Shown: positions 25,592-33,307 of the stretch, one piece after another | How the letters are laid out: each line of letters starts with the position of its first letter | Position numbering within the stretch: the first letter of the stretch is position 1 | Assembly: GCF_014201115.1 (NCBI RefSeq) | Contig: NZ_JACHDO010000001.1 | Span: forward strand, 62,001-126,000 | Direction: 5' to 3' | Origin: Nocardiopsis metallicus | GTDB lineage: Bacteria; Actinomycetota; Actinomycetes; Streptosporangiales; Streptosporangiaceae | DNA length: 64,000 nucleotides | Translations under genes and position numbers: made by a program | Notes under the pieces: generated by a model | What the model saw: only the letters and a program-made list of their open reading frames with translations | What the model was told of the DNA's origin: nothing | Databases searched by the model: none

Positions 25592-25627
25592 TTGCATGAC
25601 GCAACGTTCATGTGGATCACATGTGAT
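25592..25627. promoter_or_regulatory. AT-richer leader with two inverted repeats upstream of the alanine symporter
   Basis: The 203-bp gap before the symporter gene is locally AT-richer than its surroundings. It has TTGC(N5)GCAA (25592-25604) and a 12-bp perfect palindrome ATCACATGTGAT (25616-25627), the latter resembling a compact CRP/FNR-like or GntR-type site. Position is ~140-175 bp upstream of the start. Function inferred only from symmetry and composition. Confidence 0.45.
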
Positions 25628-25767
25628 TCATTCGTTACGCACCAGTGTCATTCTTTGCCGATATCGTGCGGCTTTTACCATTGCCAACGTAATTCCGGGG
25701 ACGTTGGTTCCCCTGTTTCTCCAATGACTTCCTCGGCCCCACACACTCATCGAAAGGGAGATCCCCT

Positions 25768-27186
25768 GTGGACCAACTCCTGGAGATGGCTGACATCCTC
25801 AACGGAATCATCTGGGGACCCTTCGTCCTCATTCCGTTGCTGCTCGGTGTCGGCGTCTACCTCACCATTCGTCTCAGGCTCCTCCAGCTGCTCCGCCTGC
25901 CGCACGCGCTGTGGCTGGCCCTGGTCCGCCGCAAGGAGGACCCGTCCGTCGAGGGCGACATCTCGCACTACCAGGCACTGAGCACCGCACTCGCGGCCAC
26001 CGTCGGTGTCGGTAACATCGCGGGCGCCGCGCTGGCCATCGGTATCGGCGGCCCCGGCGCGCTGTTCTGGATGTGGGTCATCGGCATCTTCGGAATGGCC
26101 ACCAAGTACAGCGAGGCCCTGCTGGGCGTGAAGTACCGCCGCACCGACGCCAAGGGCGAGCAGAGCGGCGGCCCGATGTACTACCTGAAGTACGGGATCA
26201 AGGGGGGCCTCGGGACCTTCCTCGGTGTCTCCTTCGCGATCTTCGGTGCCATCGCCGCCTTCGGCATCGGCAACGGCACCCAGGCCAACACCGTCGCCCA
26301 GCAGGTGAACAGCGTCACCGGCGTCGCCCCGTGGATCATCGGCCTGGTCCTGATGGTGCTGGCCGGGGCCGTCATCCTCGGTGGCATCAAGAGCATCGGT
26401 CGGGTCACCTCGGCCCTGGTGCCGATCATGATCGTCGGCTACGTCAGCATCTGTCTGATCGTGCTCGCCACCAACTGGGCCGCGCTGCTCCCCGCCTTCC
26501 AGCTGGTCTTCGCGTCCGCCTTCACCGGAACCTCGGCCACCGGCGGTTTCGTCGGCGCGGGTGTCATGCTCGCCATCCAGATGGGCTTCGCCCGAGGCAT
26601 CTTCTCCAACGAGTCCGGCCTGGGCACCGGTGGTATCGCGGCCGCCGCGGCCAAGACCACCCAGCCGGTCCGTCAGGCCATGGTCTCGATGACCCAGACC
26701 TTCATCGACACCATCATCGTGGTCAGCATGACCTGCCTGGTCATCATCACCACCGGGGTGTGGCAGGTGGAGGAGCCCGAGGACGGCTCGCTGCTCACCT
26801 CGCAGGCCATGACCGAGGGGCTGGGCGCGATCAGCCCCGGGCTCGGTACGGCCGGGGCCTACATCGTGGCGTTGTCCGTCGCGGTGTTCGCCTTCAGCAC
26901 CCTGCTCGGCTGGGCCTACTACGGCGAGCGGTGTGTGGAGTTCCTGGGCGGCCGCACCTTCGTGCTGCCCTACCGGCTGGTGTTCATCGGCGTCATCTTC
27001 GTCGGCTCGGTGGCCACTCTGGACTCGGTCTGGCTGTTCAGCGACATCGCCAACGGCCTGATGGCTCTGCCGAACCTGATCGGCCTGATCCTGCTGGCTC
27101 CGATCATCTCCGCCGAGACCCGGAAGTTCTTCGCTCATCCGGACTGGCGGAACCCGGACGTCATGATGGACGACGTACGGGGTTGA
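25768..27186 (+). CDS. AGCS family sodium:alanine/glycine symporter
   Basis: 472 residues, GTG start at 25768 behind AAAGGGAGA. Multiple membrane helices; the family signature is clear: GDISHYQALSTALAATVGVGNIAGAALAIGIGGPGALFWMW (~65-105), GGPMYYLKYG, and FSNESGLGTGGIAAAAAKT (~285). AGCS proteins import alanine or glycine with Na+. Final residues WRNPDVMMDD are typical of a soluble tail. An alanine dehydrogenase lies 30 kb away in the window. A strong terminator follows. Confidence 0.93.
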   Translation: MDQLLEMADILNGIIWGPFVLIPLLLGVGVYLTIRLRLLQLLRLPHALWLALVRRKEDPSVEGDISHYQALSTALAATVGVGNIAGAALAIGIGGPGALFWMWVIGIFGMATKYSEALLGVKYRRTDAKGEQSGGPMYYLKYGIKGGLGTFLGVSFAIFGAIAAFGIGNGTQANTVAQQVNSVTGVAPWIIGLVLMVLAGAVILGGIKSIGRVTSALVPIMIVGYVSICLIVLATNWAALLPAFQLVFASAFTGTSATGGFVGAGVMLAIQMGFARGIFSNESGLGTGGIAAAAAKTTQPVRQAMVSMTQTFIDTIIVVSMTCLVIITTGVWQVEEPEDGSLLTSQAMTEGLGAISPGLGTAGAYIVALSVAVFAFSTLLGWAYYGERCVEFLGGRTFVLPYRLVFIGVIFVGSVATLDSVWLFSDIANGLMALPNLIGLILLAPIISAETRKFFAHPDWRNPDVMMDDVRG

Positions 27187-27219
27187 GCCACACGTCTGTC
27201 CGTTCACGGGGTGGATGAG

Positions 27220-27252
27220 GAGGGGGACCGGCCGGACAGGCCGGTCCCCCTC
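27220..27252. terminator. Bidirectional terminator, 14-bp perfect stem
   Basis: GAGGGGGACCGGCC pairs with GGCCGGTCCCCCTC around a 5-nt loop, between the convergent symporter and thiD genes. Confidence 0.85.
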
Positions 27253-27270
27253 ATGCTGCTTCTGTTGCTA

Positions 27271-27355
27271 CCAGAGGTGGCTGTGCCCTTTACCACCAGA
27301 GGTGGCTGTGCCCTTCACCACCAGAGGTGGCTGTGCCCTTCACCACCAGAGGTGG
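27271..27355 (-). repeat. 25-bp tandem repeat derived from the 3' end of thiD
   Basis: CCAGAGGTGG recurs at exactly 25-bp intervals (27271, 27296, 27321, 27346); the full unit on the thiD strand is CACCTCTGGTGGTGA plus AGGGCACAGC. The copy nearest the gene includes the last four codons and stop of thiD; about three more copies follow downstream. Each unit contains CCACC/GGTGG, able to form a small hairpin. One unit has a single T/C change. Confidence 0.85.
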
Positions 27356-28143
27356 AAATGATGAACAGGGCCCTGGCCGCCGCCCGCGTCGATGTCGTCC
27401 GCGCGGCGCAGGGCCTCGGTGAGGTAGGCCTTGGCGTCCGCCACCGCGGTGACCGTGTCCGGTCGCTGCGGGAGCAGGGCGGCGATCGATGAGGACAGGG
27501 TGCAGCCGGTGCCGTGGGTGTTGCGGGTGTCCACCCGCCCGGCGCGGAACTCCACCGGCTCCGACTCCCCGTCCACCAGCAGGTCCACGCTCTCCTCGCC
27601 CGGCAGGTGCCCGCCCTTCAACAGGACCCGGCGCGGTCCCAGTTCCAGGAGGCGTTCCGCCTGGTCGCGCATCTCCTTGAGGCTGGTGGCCTCGGCCGTG
27701 CCGAGCAGGTCGGCGGCCTCGGGCAGGTTCGGGGTGATCAGGTCCGCGCGCGGCAGCAGCTCGGTGCGCAGGGCCTCGATCGCCGAGCTCTGCAGCAGCC
27801 GGTCGCCGCTCTTGGCCACCATCACCGGGTCCACGACCACGTTCGGCAGCTCGTAGCGGTCCACGGCGGCCGCGACCGCCTCGGTGACCTCGGAGGTGGA
27901 CAGCATCCCCACCTTGACCGCGTGCACGGTCGCGTCGGTGAACAGGGTGTCCATCTGGTCGGTGACGAACGAGGCGGGAACCGCGTGCACCCCGGTGACC
28001 CCTCGGGTGGACTGGGCGGTCAACGCCGTCACCACGGTCATCCCGAAGACCCCGTGCGCGGAGAACGACTTCAGGTCGGCCTGGATGCCGGCGCCCCCGC
28101 TGGGGTCGCTGCCGGCGATGGACACGACGTTGTACGCGCTCAT
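27340..28143 (-). CDS. thiD: Hydroxymethylpyrimidine/phosphomethylpyrimidine kinase
   Basis: 267 residues. The ATG at 28143 has AAGGA 7-11 nt upstream; longer frames would start inside the riboswitch. Ribokinase-fold protein with [27 protein letters not shown] at the N-terminus, [11 protein letters not shown] in the middle and the ATP/anion-hole block [15 protein letters not shown] near the end. ThiD phosphorylates HMP then HMP-P for thiamine synthesis in the cytosol. A TPP riboswitch directly upstream supports the call. The last residues (HHFHLWW) and stop overlap a 25-bp tandem repeat that continues downstream. Confidence 0.93.
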   Translation of the reverse strand: MSAYNVVSIAGSDPSGGAGIQADLKSFSAHGVFGMTVVTALTAQSTRGVTGVHAVPASFVTDQMDTLFTDATVHAVKVGMLSTSEVTEAVAAAVDRYELPNVVVDPVMVAKSGDRLLQSSAIEALRTELLPRADLITPNLPEAADLLGTAEATSLKEMRDQAERLLELGPRRVLLKGGHLPGEESVDLLVDGESEPVEFRAGRVDTRNTHGTGCTLSSSIAALLPQRPDTVTAVADAKAYLTEALRRADDIDAGGGQGPVHHFHLWW

Positions 28144-28148
28144 TGGCG

Positions 28149-28224
28149 TTCCTTCGCTAGTACGAACTAGGGCAGGTTCGACGGGTGTGCTCTCAGCCGG
28201 GAGAACTCTCTCCGGCACCCCGCG
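28149..28224 (-). ncRNA. TPP riboswitch (THI element) upstream of thiD
   Basis: On the minus strand the leader reads, in order, CGGGGTGCC, GGCTGAGA, GAACCTG and CTAGCGAAGGAA, the conserved blocks of the thiamine pyrophosphate aptamer, with a short P3 hairpin (CGGAGAGAGTTCTCCCG) between the first two. It ends at the thiD ribosome binding site (AAGGAA), so TPP binding probably blocks translation initiation directly. Confidence 0.92.
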
Positions 28225-28226
28225 CC

Positions 28227-28248
28227 GCCGGGGCCTCGCGGCCCCGGC
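28227..28248. terminator. GC-rich hairpin between popT-like gene and riboswitch
   Basis: A 9-bp stem GCCGGGGCC / GGCCCCGGC with a 4-nt loop, directly 5' of the TPP riboswitch. It may end the upstream DUF368 transcript; no T-run is visible, so the call is weak. Confidence 0.4.
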
Positions 28249-28303
28249 CTCGATGTTCGTTTGTGGTGTTTTCGACTGTAACGGACGGTCTTCCGGGTCG
28301 AAG

Positions 28304-29230
28304 CTAGACGGGGGTGCTGTGCGTCAGGACCTCGTCCTCGCGCTGGAGCCGCTTGCGTCGCTCCCACACGATCGCGGCGACGACGACGGCGAAACCGAAC
28401 ACCATCAGCGCGACCGTCACCGGTACGTCGGTGGGCGCGAGGATTTCCCGCTCCTCGTTCTGCCAGGGCCACAGGGCGCGCAGGGACCCCGCCATCAGTC
28501 CGGTGAGGACCACCAGGGTCATGTGGTGGAAGTTCTCCAGCAGGTACTGGAGGATCTTCACGAAGACGGCCAGGCCCGTGATCATGCCGAGGGCGAAGGT
28601 GCCCAGGTAGACGAAGTCCAGGCTCGCCACCGCGTCCTTGGTCGGCGTGTACAGGCCGACGGTCAGCAGGATGAAGGAACCCGACATGCCCGGCAGGACC
28701 AGGGCGCAGATGGCCACCGAGGCCACGAGGAAGACCACAGCCGGGTGGGTGGGCAGGTCGGCGCCGGGAAGGCCGGTGAGGAAGAAGGTCAGGGCGGCGA
28801 AGGCCAGGGCCAGCAGGTAGTGTCCCGCGCGCCAGGTGCGCCCCGCACCGGTGTAGGGGATCCACAGGCAGGCGAGTACGAGACCGAAGAAGACGGCGTA
28901 GGCGTACTGGGTGTACTCCTCGACCAGCGGAGCGATGAGCAGGAGCGCCATCACCAGGGCCACGGCCATACCGATGAGCGCGGGCACCAGAACCGGCCAG
29001 TCCACCTGGCGGAACTGCTCCATGGCCCGGTCCTTGCCGCGACCCCGCGGTACGTCGGTGACGTAGCGCTTGATCCCGCTGACCACGTGGCCCGCGCCGC
29101 CGATGAGCTTGTCGTAGAGGCCGACGATCAGAGCGACCGTGCCGCCGCTGATACCGGGCAGCGCCTCGGAGGTGCCGACGGCCCCGCCGCGCACCGCGTT
29201 GAAGATGTAGGAGCCTACTGACTTGGCCAT
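28304..29230 (-). CDS. DUF368 / PopT-like polyprenyl-phosphate transporter
   Basis: 308 residues with about eight to ten membrane helices. The two inverted-repeat motifs of DUF368 are visible: [21 protein letters not shown] near the N-terminus and [19 protein letters not shown] at ~180. Family members have been shown to recycle undecaprenyl phosphate across the membrane for cell wall synthesis (PopT). Ends in a charged tail ([11 protein letters not shown]). Ribosome binding site is weak at the ATG 29230. It is the only obvious lipid-carrier gene in the window and relevant to the glycan genes at 43-54 kb only by inference. Confidence 0.85.
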   Translation of the reverse strand: MAKSVGSYIFNAVRGGAVGTSEALPGISGGTVALIVGLYDKLIGGAGHVVSGIKRYVTDVPRGRGKDRAMEQFRQVDWPVLVPALIGMAVALVMALLLIAPLVEEYTQYAYAVFFGLVLACLWIPYTGAGRTWRAGHYLLALAFAALTFFLTGLPGADLPTHPAVVFLVASVAICALVLPGMSGSFILLTVGLYTPTKDAVASLDFVYLGTFALGMITGLAVFVKILQYLLENFHHMTLVVLTGLMAGSLRALWPWQNEEREILAPTDVPVTVALMVFGFAVVVAAIVWERRKRLQREDEVLTHSTPV

Positions 29231-29572
29231 GTTGTCGGGCGCGGCCCCGGTGGAGTCCCGGGAGAGGGCGCCGTCCTCCGTCCTGATGGGGCCGCCGGTC
29301 CCGTTTCCACGGCTGACCGGCGGTCAAAGGGGTGCTGTTGTGCGCGGGTCGCCAGGACGACCGTCATCCGGTCCGATGCCCGGGCCCGCGCCGATGTTCG
29401 CCGCCCGGGCCGCGTGGAGGGGGAGGAGAGCCGTCAGGCCCCGGGCCGGGCAGCGCCAAGTCTAGCGTCGTTCGACGAAGCCAAACGCGTTTGAGCACCC
29501 CAAAAAACAGGGTTTCGGTCGGTCAGGGGTGGGTTAGATCCTTGGTCCGAAAAAGAAACCCGGCCGGAGGCC
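29231..29572. other. Intergenic region, 342 bp
   Basis: Between the acyl-CoA synthetase stop and the DUF368 start, both on the minus strand. It contains a perfect 12-bp palindrome CAAACGCGTTTG at 29482-29493, the form of LacI-family operators, and the inverted repeat GTCG/CGAC at 29467-29476. Nothing else is seen. Confidence 0.4.
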
Positions 29573-31294
29573 TCAGCTCCGGGCGGAACCGGACAGCGGG
29601 GAGGCCGTGGACTCCGTGGTCTGACCGGCCACCGACGCGGCCCACCGGTAGTCCTGTTTGCCCACCGCGGTGCGCCGCACCCGGTCCACGAAGTGCACGG
29701 TGCGGGGCACCTTGAACCCGGCCAGGCGGATCCGGCAGTGCGACCGCAGCGCGTCCTCGTCCGGGGCGGCGTCCCGGGCCAGCGACACCAGCGCCGTCAC
29801 CCGCTGGCCGAGCGTCTCGTCCGGCGAGGGCACCACGATCACGTCCTCGACCGACGGGTGGGCCTTGAGGACGGCCTCCACCTCCTCGGGGTACACCTTC
29901 TCCCCGGCGGTGTTGATCACCACGCTGCCCCGGCCGAGCAGCACGATCGAGCCGTCCGCGGCCCGCGTGCCGTAGTCGCCGGACAGCGCCCAGCGCCGCC
30001 CCTCGGGATCGGTGGGGAAGGTGCGCGCGGTGGCGATCGGGTCGTTGTAGTAGCCCAGCGGGATCCGCCCGGTGCGCGCGATCCGGCCGACCTCGGCCGA
30101 CCCCGGCGGCAGCGGCCGCAGTGAGCCGTCGAGCACGGAGATGCTGCCGCCCATGGTGAAGCTGCGCCGGTCGGCGGAGGCGGTGACGGGCTCCTCGGCG
30201 GCGCTGTCCTTCGTGTCCGGGGCGGTGGCCGAACCGCACACGCCCGTCTCCGAACCCCCGTAGGCGTCGGCCAGGGCGACGTCCTCGCGCCAGGCCCGCC
30301 ACAGCCCGCGCACCGCCGGGGTGAGCGGAGTGCCGCCCGAGCGCACCGAGGTGAGTTCGGGGCACAGGTCGGGCTCGGTCAGCAGGTGCCGGGCCAACGG
30401 GCGCGCCATCGCGTCACCCACCAGCTGCACCGCGTGCACGCCCTCCCGGTGCACCAGCTCCAGCACCCGGTCCGGGCGGAAACTGCGGTCCGTGGACAGC
30501 ACGACGCGCTTGCCGCACAGCAGCATGCTCAGCGCGTTCCACTGTCCGGCCGCGTGCATCAGCGGGCCGAGCACCAGCATCCGCTGCGGGAAGCATGCGG
30601 CGGCGCGGTCGGCCACGTCCTGCGGGGTCCGGGCGCGCGGGGTGCCCGGGGCGCGCCGCTCCACGGCGGCGCGGAAGATGTCCGCCTGACGCCACAGCAC
30701 ACCCTTCGGGTAGCCCGTGGTGCCGCCGGTGTAGAGCAGGTAGTGGTCCTCGCCGCTGGTCTCGGGGAGCCGCACCGGTCCCTCGACTCCGTCGGAGCCC
30801 GGACCATCCGTGTCCTGCGCGGCGAGCGCGTCTTCGTAGTCCGCGCCGCCGAGTGAGGCCTCACGCTCCGAACCGTCCTCCAACAGCAGCACGTGCCGCA
30901 GCCGGGGCAGGTCGGGCAGGACCGCCGTCACCGTCCTGGCCAGGGAGTCCTCGGCGATCAGGGCCACCGCGTGAGAGTCCGAGAGCACGTGCCGCAGCTC
31001 GCCCGCCACGTACCGGTAGTTGACGTTCACCGGTACCGCGCCCGCGCGCAGCACACCCAGGAACGACTCCACCCACTCGGCGCGGTTGAACGACAGGATC
31101 GCCACGTTCTCACCTGGGCGCACACCGGCCGAGACCAGGTGCCGGGCCAGCCGGGTGGAACGGTCGTCCAGGGCGCGGTAGGTGAGCCGCCGGGGACCGG
31201 CGACCAGCGCGATCCGCTCCGGGACGGCGTCGGTCACCGCCGCCATGAGGTTGGCGAGGGAGAAGGGGGTGTCCGGGGACGCGTGAGGACGCAC
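29573..31294 (-). CDS. Acyl-CoA synthetase (AMP-dependent synthetase/ligase family)
   Basis: 573 residues from GTG 31294 behind GGGAGG. ANL-superfamily motifs: the P-loop LLYTGGTTGYPKGVLWRQ (~190), ADAYGGSETGVCG (~345), the ATP-binding Asp in ALSGDYGTRAADGSIVLLGRG and the C-terminal GEKVYPEEVEAVLKAHPSVEDVIVV. The final catalytic Lys is in RTAVGKQDYRW. It activates a carboxylic acid as acyl-AMP then acyl-CoA; similarity is to actinobacterial FadD-type enzymes for fatty or sterol-side-chain acids, but substrate is not decidable. Confidence 0.9.
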   Translation of the reverse strand: MRPHASPDTPFSLANLMAAVTDAVPERIALVAGPRRLTYRALDDRSTRLARHLVSAGVRPGENVAILSFNRAEWVESFLGVLRAGAVPVNVNYRYVAGELRHVLSDSHAVALIAEDSLARTVTAVLPDLPRLRHVLLLEDGSEREASLGGADYEDALAAQDTDGPGSDGVEGPVRLPETSGEDHYLLYTGGTTGYPKGVLWRQADIFRAAVERRAPGTPRARTPQDVADRAAACFPQRMLVLGPLMHAAGQWNALSMLLCGKRVVLSTDRSFRPDRVLELVHREGVHAVQLVGDAMARPLARHLLTEPDLCPELTSVRSGGTPLTPAVRGLWRAWREDVALADAYGGSETGVCGSATAPDTKDSAAEEPVTASADRRSFTMGGSISVLDGSLRPLPPGSAEVGRIARTGRIPLGYYNDPIATARTFPTDPEGRRWALSGDYGTRAADGSIVLLGRGSVVINTAGEKVYPEEVEAVLKAHPSVEDVIVVPSPDETLGQRVTALVSLARDAAPDEDALRSHCRIRLAGFKVPRTVHFVDRVRRTAVGKQDYRWAASVAGQTTESTASPLSGSARS

Positions 31295-31670
31295 GTCTGA
31301 TGACCTCCCTGACGATGGTGAACGGCCGTCCTCGGCGCATCGGGCTCGCGGCGGCTGTAGCTGGTTAGGAGCGAACGTACCCTTCAGGGACCACCTCGAT
31401 CGCCGCAGGGGCTGTGTACCGCGTCACCTGCGTAACCGTCCCCCGTCGCCCCCCGCCGCGGACCGGCCCGACAGTGCCCGCTCAGCGCGGGTGCGGGTCG
31501 GGATGACGCGTGGATTTCGGGCCCGGGCGCCGAGCGGTGATCTCCGCCACCCCTTGTGTGCTCACCGGATCATCTGCTCAACTCTTGGGGATCCCGCCGC
31601 GGGGGCTCTACCGGGCTCCACGGTGGGTATCTACTGTCTGACATCGGTCAATGGTGATCGGAGCGGCTAG
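31295..31670. other. Intergenic region between divergent genes, 376 bp
   Basis: Should hold promoters for the acyl-CoA synthetase (minus) and the aminotransferase (plus). I see no clear symmetric operator or small gene. Confidence 0.35.
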
Positions 31671-32945
31671 ATGACCACCCAGAATCTGGGACAGCAGGAC
31701 TCCGTCGGAAACCCCGGCGGACAGGGACTCTCCAGCGCGGACCACATCGAACTCGCACAGTCGAGGTCCGCACACAACTACTCACCCCTGCCCGTGGTGA
31801 TCGCCGAGGGCCGTGGAGCCTGGGTGACCGACGTGGAGGGAAAGAAGTACCTCGACTGTCTGGCCGGGTACTCGGCCATGAACTTCGGCCACCACAACCC
31901 GGACCTCCTCACGGCCGCGCACGCCCAGCTCGACCGGGTGACGCTGACCAGCCGTGCCTTCTACAACGACCAGTTCGGCCCGTGGGTGAGCGCCCTCGCC
32001 GACATGGTCGGCAAGCAGAAGGTCCTGCCGATGAACACCGGCGCCGAGGCGGTGGAGACCGGCATCAAGGTGGCCCGCAAGTGGGGCTACGAGGTCAAGG
32101 GCGTCGAGGAGAACCAGGCGACCATCGTCGTGGCCGGGGCCAACTTCCACGGCCGCACCACCACGATCATCTCCTTCTCCTCGGACAGCGAGGCGAAGAC
32201 GGGTTTCGGTCCCTACACGCCGGGCTTCCGCTCGGTGGCCTACGGGGACGCGAAGGCCATCGAGGAGGCCATCGACCACACCACGGTGGCCGTGCTCATC
32301 GAACCGGTGCAGGGTGAGGCGGGCGTGATCGTGCCGCCCGAGGACTACCTGCCCAGGGTCCGCGAGATCTGCGACGCCAACCGGGTGCTGTTCATCGCCG
32401 ACGAGGTGCAGTCGGGCCTGGGACGCACGGGCACGATCCGTGCCTGCGAGCACACCGGTGTCGTTCCGGACGCCTACCTGTTCGGCAAGGCGCTGGGCGG
32501 CGGCATCCTGCCGGTCTCGGCGATGGTGGCGGACGAGGACGTCCTCGGCGTCATCCAGCCCGGCCAGCACGGCAGCACCTTCGGCGGCAACCCGCTCGCC
32601 GGGGCGGTGGGTTCGACGGTCGTCCGGATGCTGACCGAGGGCCCCTACCTGGAGAACGCCCGCAAGCTGGGCGAGGTGCTCCGGCGTCGGCTGGACGAGT
32701 TCGTCGGCGACGGGGTGGTGTCGGCGCGCAGCATCGGCCTGTGGGCGGGGGTGGACGTGGACCCCGAACTGGCTTCGGGCAAGGAGCTGTGCAAGCGCCT
32801 GGCCGAGCACGGGGTCCTGGTCAAGGACACGCACGGGTCGACCGTACGGATGTCCCCGCCGCTGGTGATCAGCGAGGAGGACCTCAACTGGGGTCTGGAC
32901 CGCTTCGCCGAGGTCATCGCCGAGCTCAAGGCCCAGAAACGGTAG
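31671..32945 (+). CDS. rocD: Ornithine--oxo-acid transaminase
   Basis: 424 residues, ATG 31671. Class-III aminotransferase layout: YSPLPVVIAEGRGAWVTDVEGKKYLDCLAGYSAMNFGHHNP at the N-terminus, NTGAEAVETGIKVARKWGY, EPVQGEAGVIVPP, the aspartate in FIADEVQSGLGRTG and the PLP lysine in DAYLFGKALGGG. The cluster of blocks matches ornithine delta-aminotransferase, which makes glutamate-5-semialdehyde from ornithine. No arginase or proline genes adjoin. A strong terminator follows. Confidence 0.9.
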   Translation: MTTQNLGQQDSVGNPGGQGLSSADHIELAQSRSAHNYSPLPVVIAEGRGAWVTDVEGKKYLDCLAGYSAMNFGHHNPDLLTAAHAQLDRVTLTSRAFYNDQFGPWVSALADMVGKQKVLPMNTGAEAVETGIKVARKWGYEVKGVEENQATIVVAGANFHGRTTTIISFSSDSEAKTGFGPYTPGFRSVAYGDAKAIEEAIDHTTVAVLIEPVQGEAGVIVPPEDYLPRVREICDANRVLFIADEVQSGLGRTGTIRACEHTGVVPDAYLFGKALGGGILPVSAMVADEDVLGVIQPGQHGSTFGGNPLAGAVGSTVVRMLTEGPYLENARKLGEVLRRRLDEFVGDGVVSARSIGLWAGVDVDPELASGKELCKRLAEHGVLVKDTHGSTVRMSPPLVISEEDLNWGLDRFAEVIAELKAQKR

Positions 32946-33001
32946 AAGGCCCGGTAGCGGTAGCGCGTACCGCCGCACACGGGCGGTAGCGGGACGACGG
33001 A

Positions 33002-33030
33002 GCCCCGCCCGGATCCGATCCGGGCGGGGC
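33002..33030. terminator. Terminator hairpin, 14-bp stem
   Basis: GCCCCGCCCGGATC pairs exactly with GATCCGGGCGGGGC with one base between. Lies 57 bp after rocD and 32 bp before the end of the minus-strand remnant. Confidence 0.75.
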
Positions 33031-33061
33031 CTGCGTTTGAGCCCTGTGTCCCGGCCCCGGG

Positions 33062-33229
33062 TCACTCGCGCCAGAACGGCTGGTGCGCCACACCGCTCGG
33101 GCCGGGCACGACCTCCAGGTGGAACCGGTCGAGCAGCTCGCCGAACGCTCTTGCGGGGCTCTGGCCCTCGTCAGCGGCGATCCCGCCACTGGAGACGCTG
33201 AAGTTCTGGACCCTCAGCAGCTGGGTCAC
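33062..33229 (-). pseudogene. Internally deleted dihydrofolate-reductase/RibD-family remnant
   Basis: 55 codons from GTG 33229 with an excellent ribosome binding site (AGGAGGG, ~5 nt spacing). The first ~30 residues (LLRVQNFSVSSGGIAADEGQS) match the N-terminus of actinobacterial dihydrofolate-reductase-family proteins; the last ~25 (LLDRFHLEVVPGPSGVAHQ) match their C-terminus. About 150 residues between are missing without a frame change, near position 33139. The result cannot form the usual fold. Match is from memory of the family. Confidence 0.55.
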
Positions 33230-33307
33230 GTGTCCCTCCTGTGCTGTTGACACCAGGACCGGCCCTCCGGGCCGGGAGAACCCGTCGCCGGGGCGGGCGC
33301 GTCCGCC

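Noticed and set aside
27271..27355. CRISPR-like array
   Set aside because: Repeats are directly adjacent with no spacers and are derived from the thiD 3' end; no cas genes are present.
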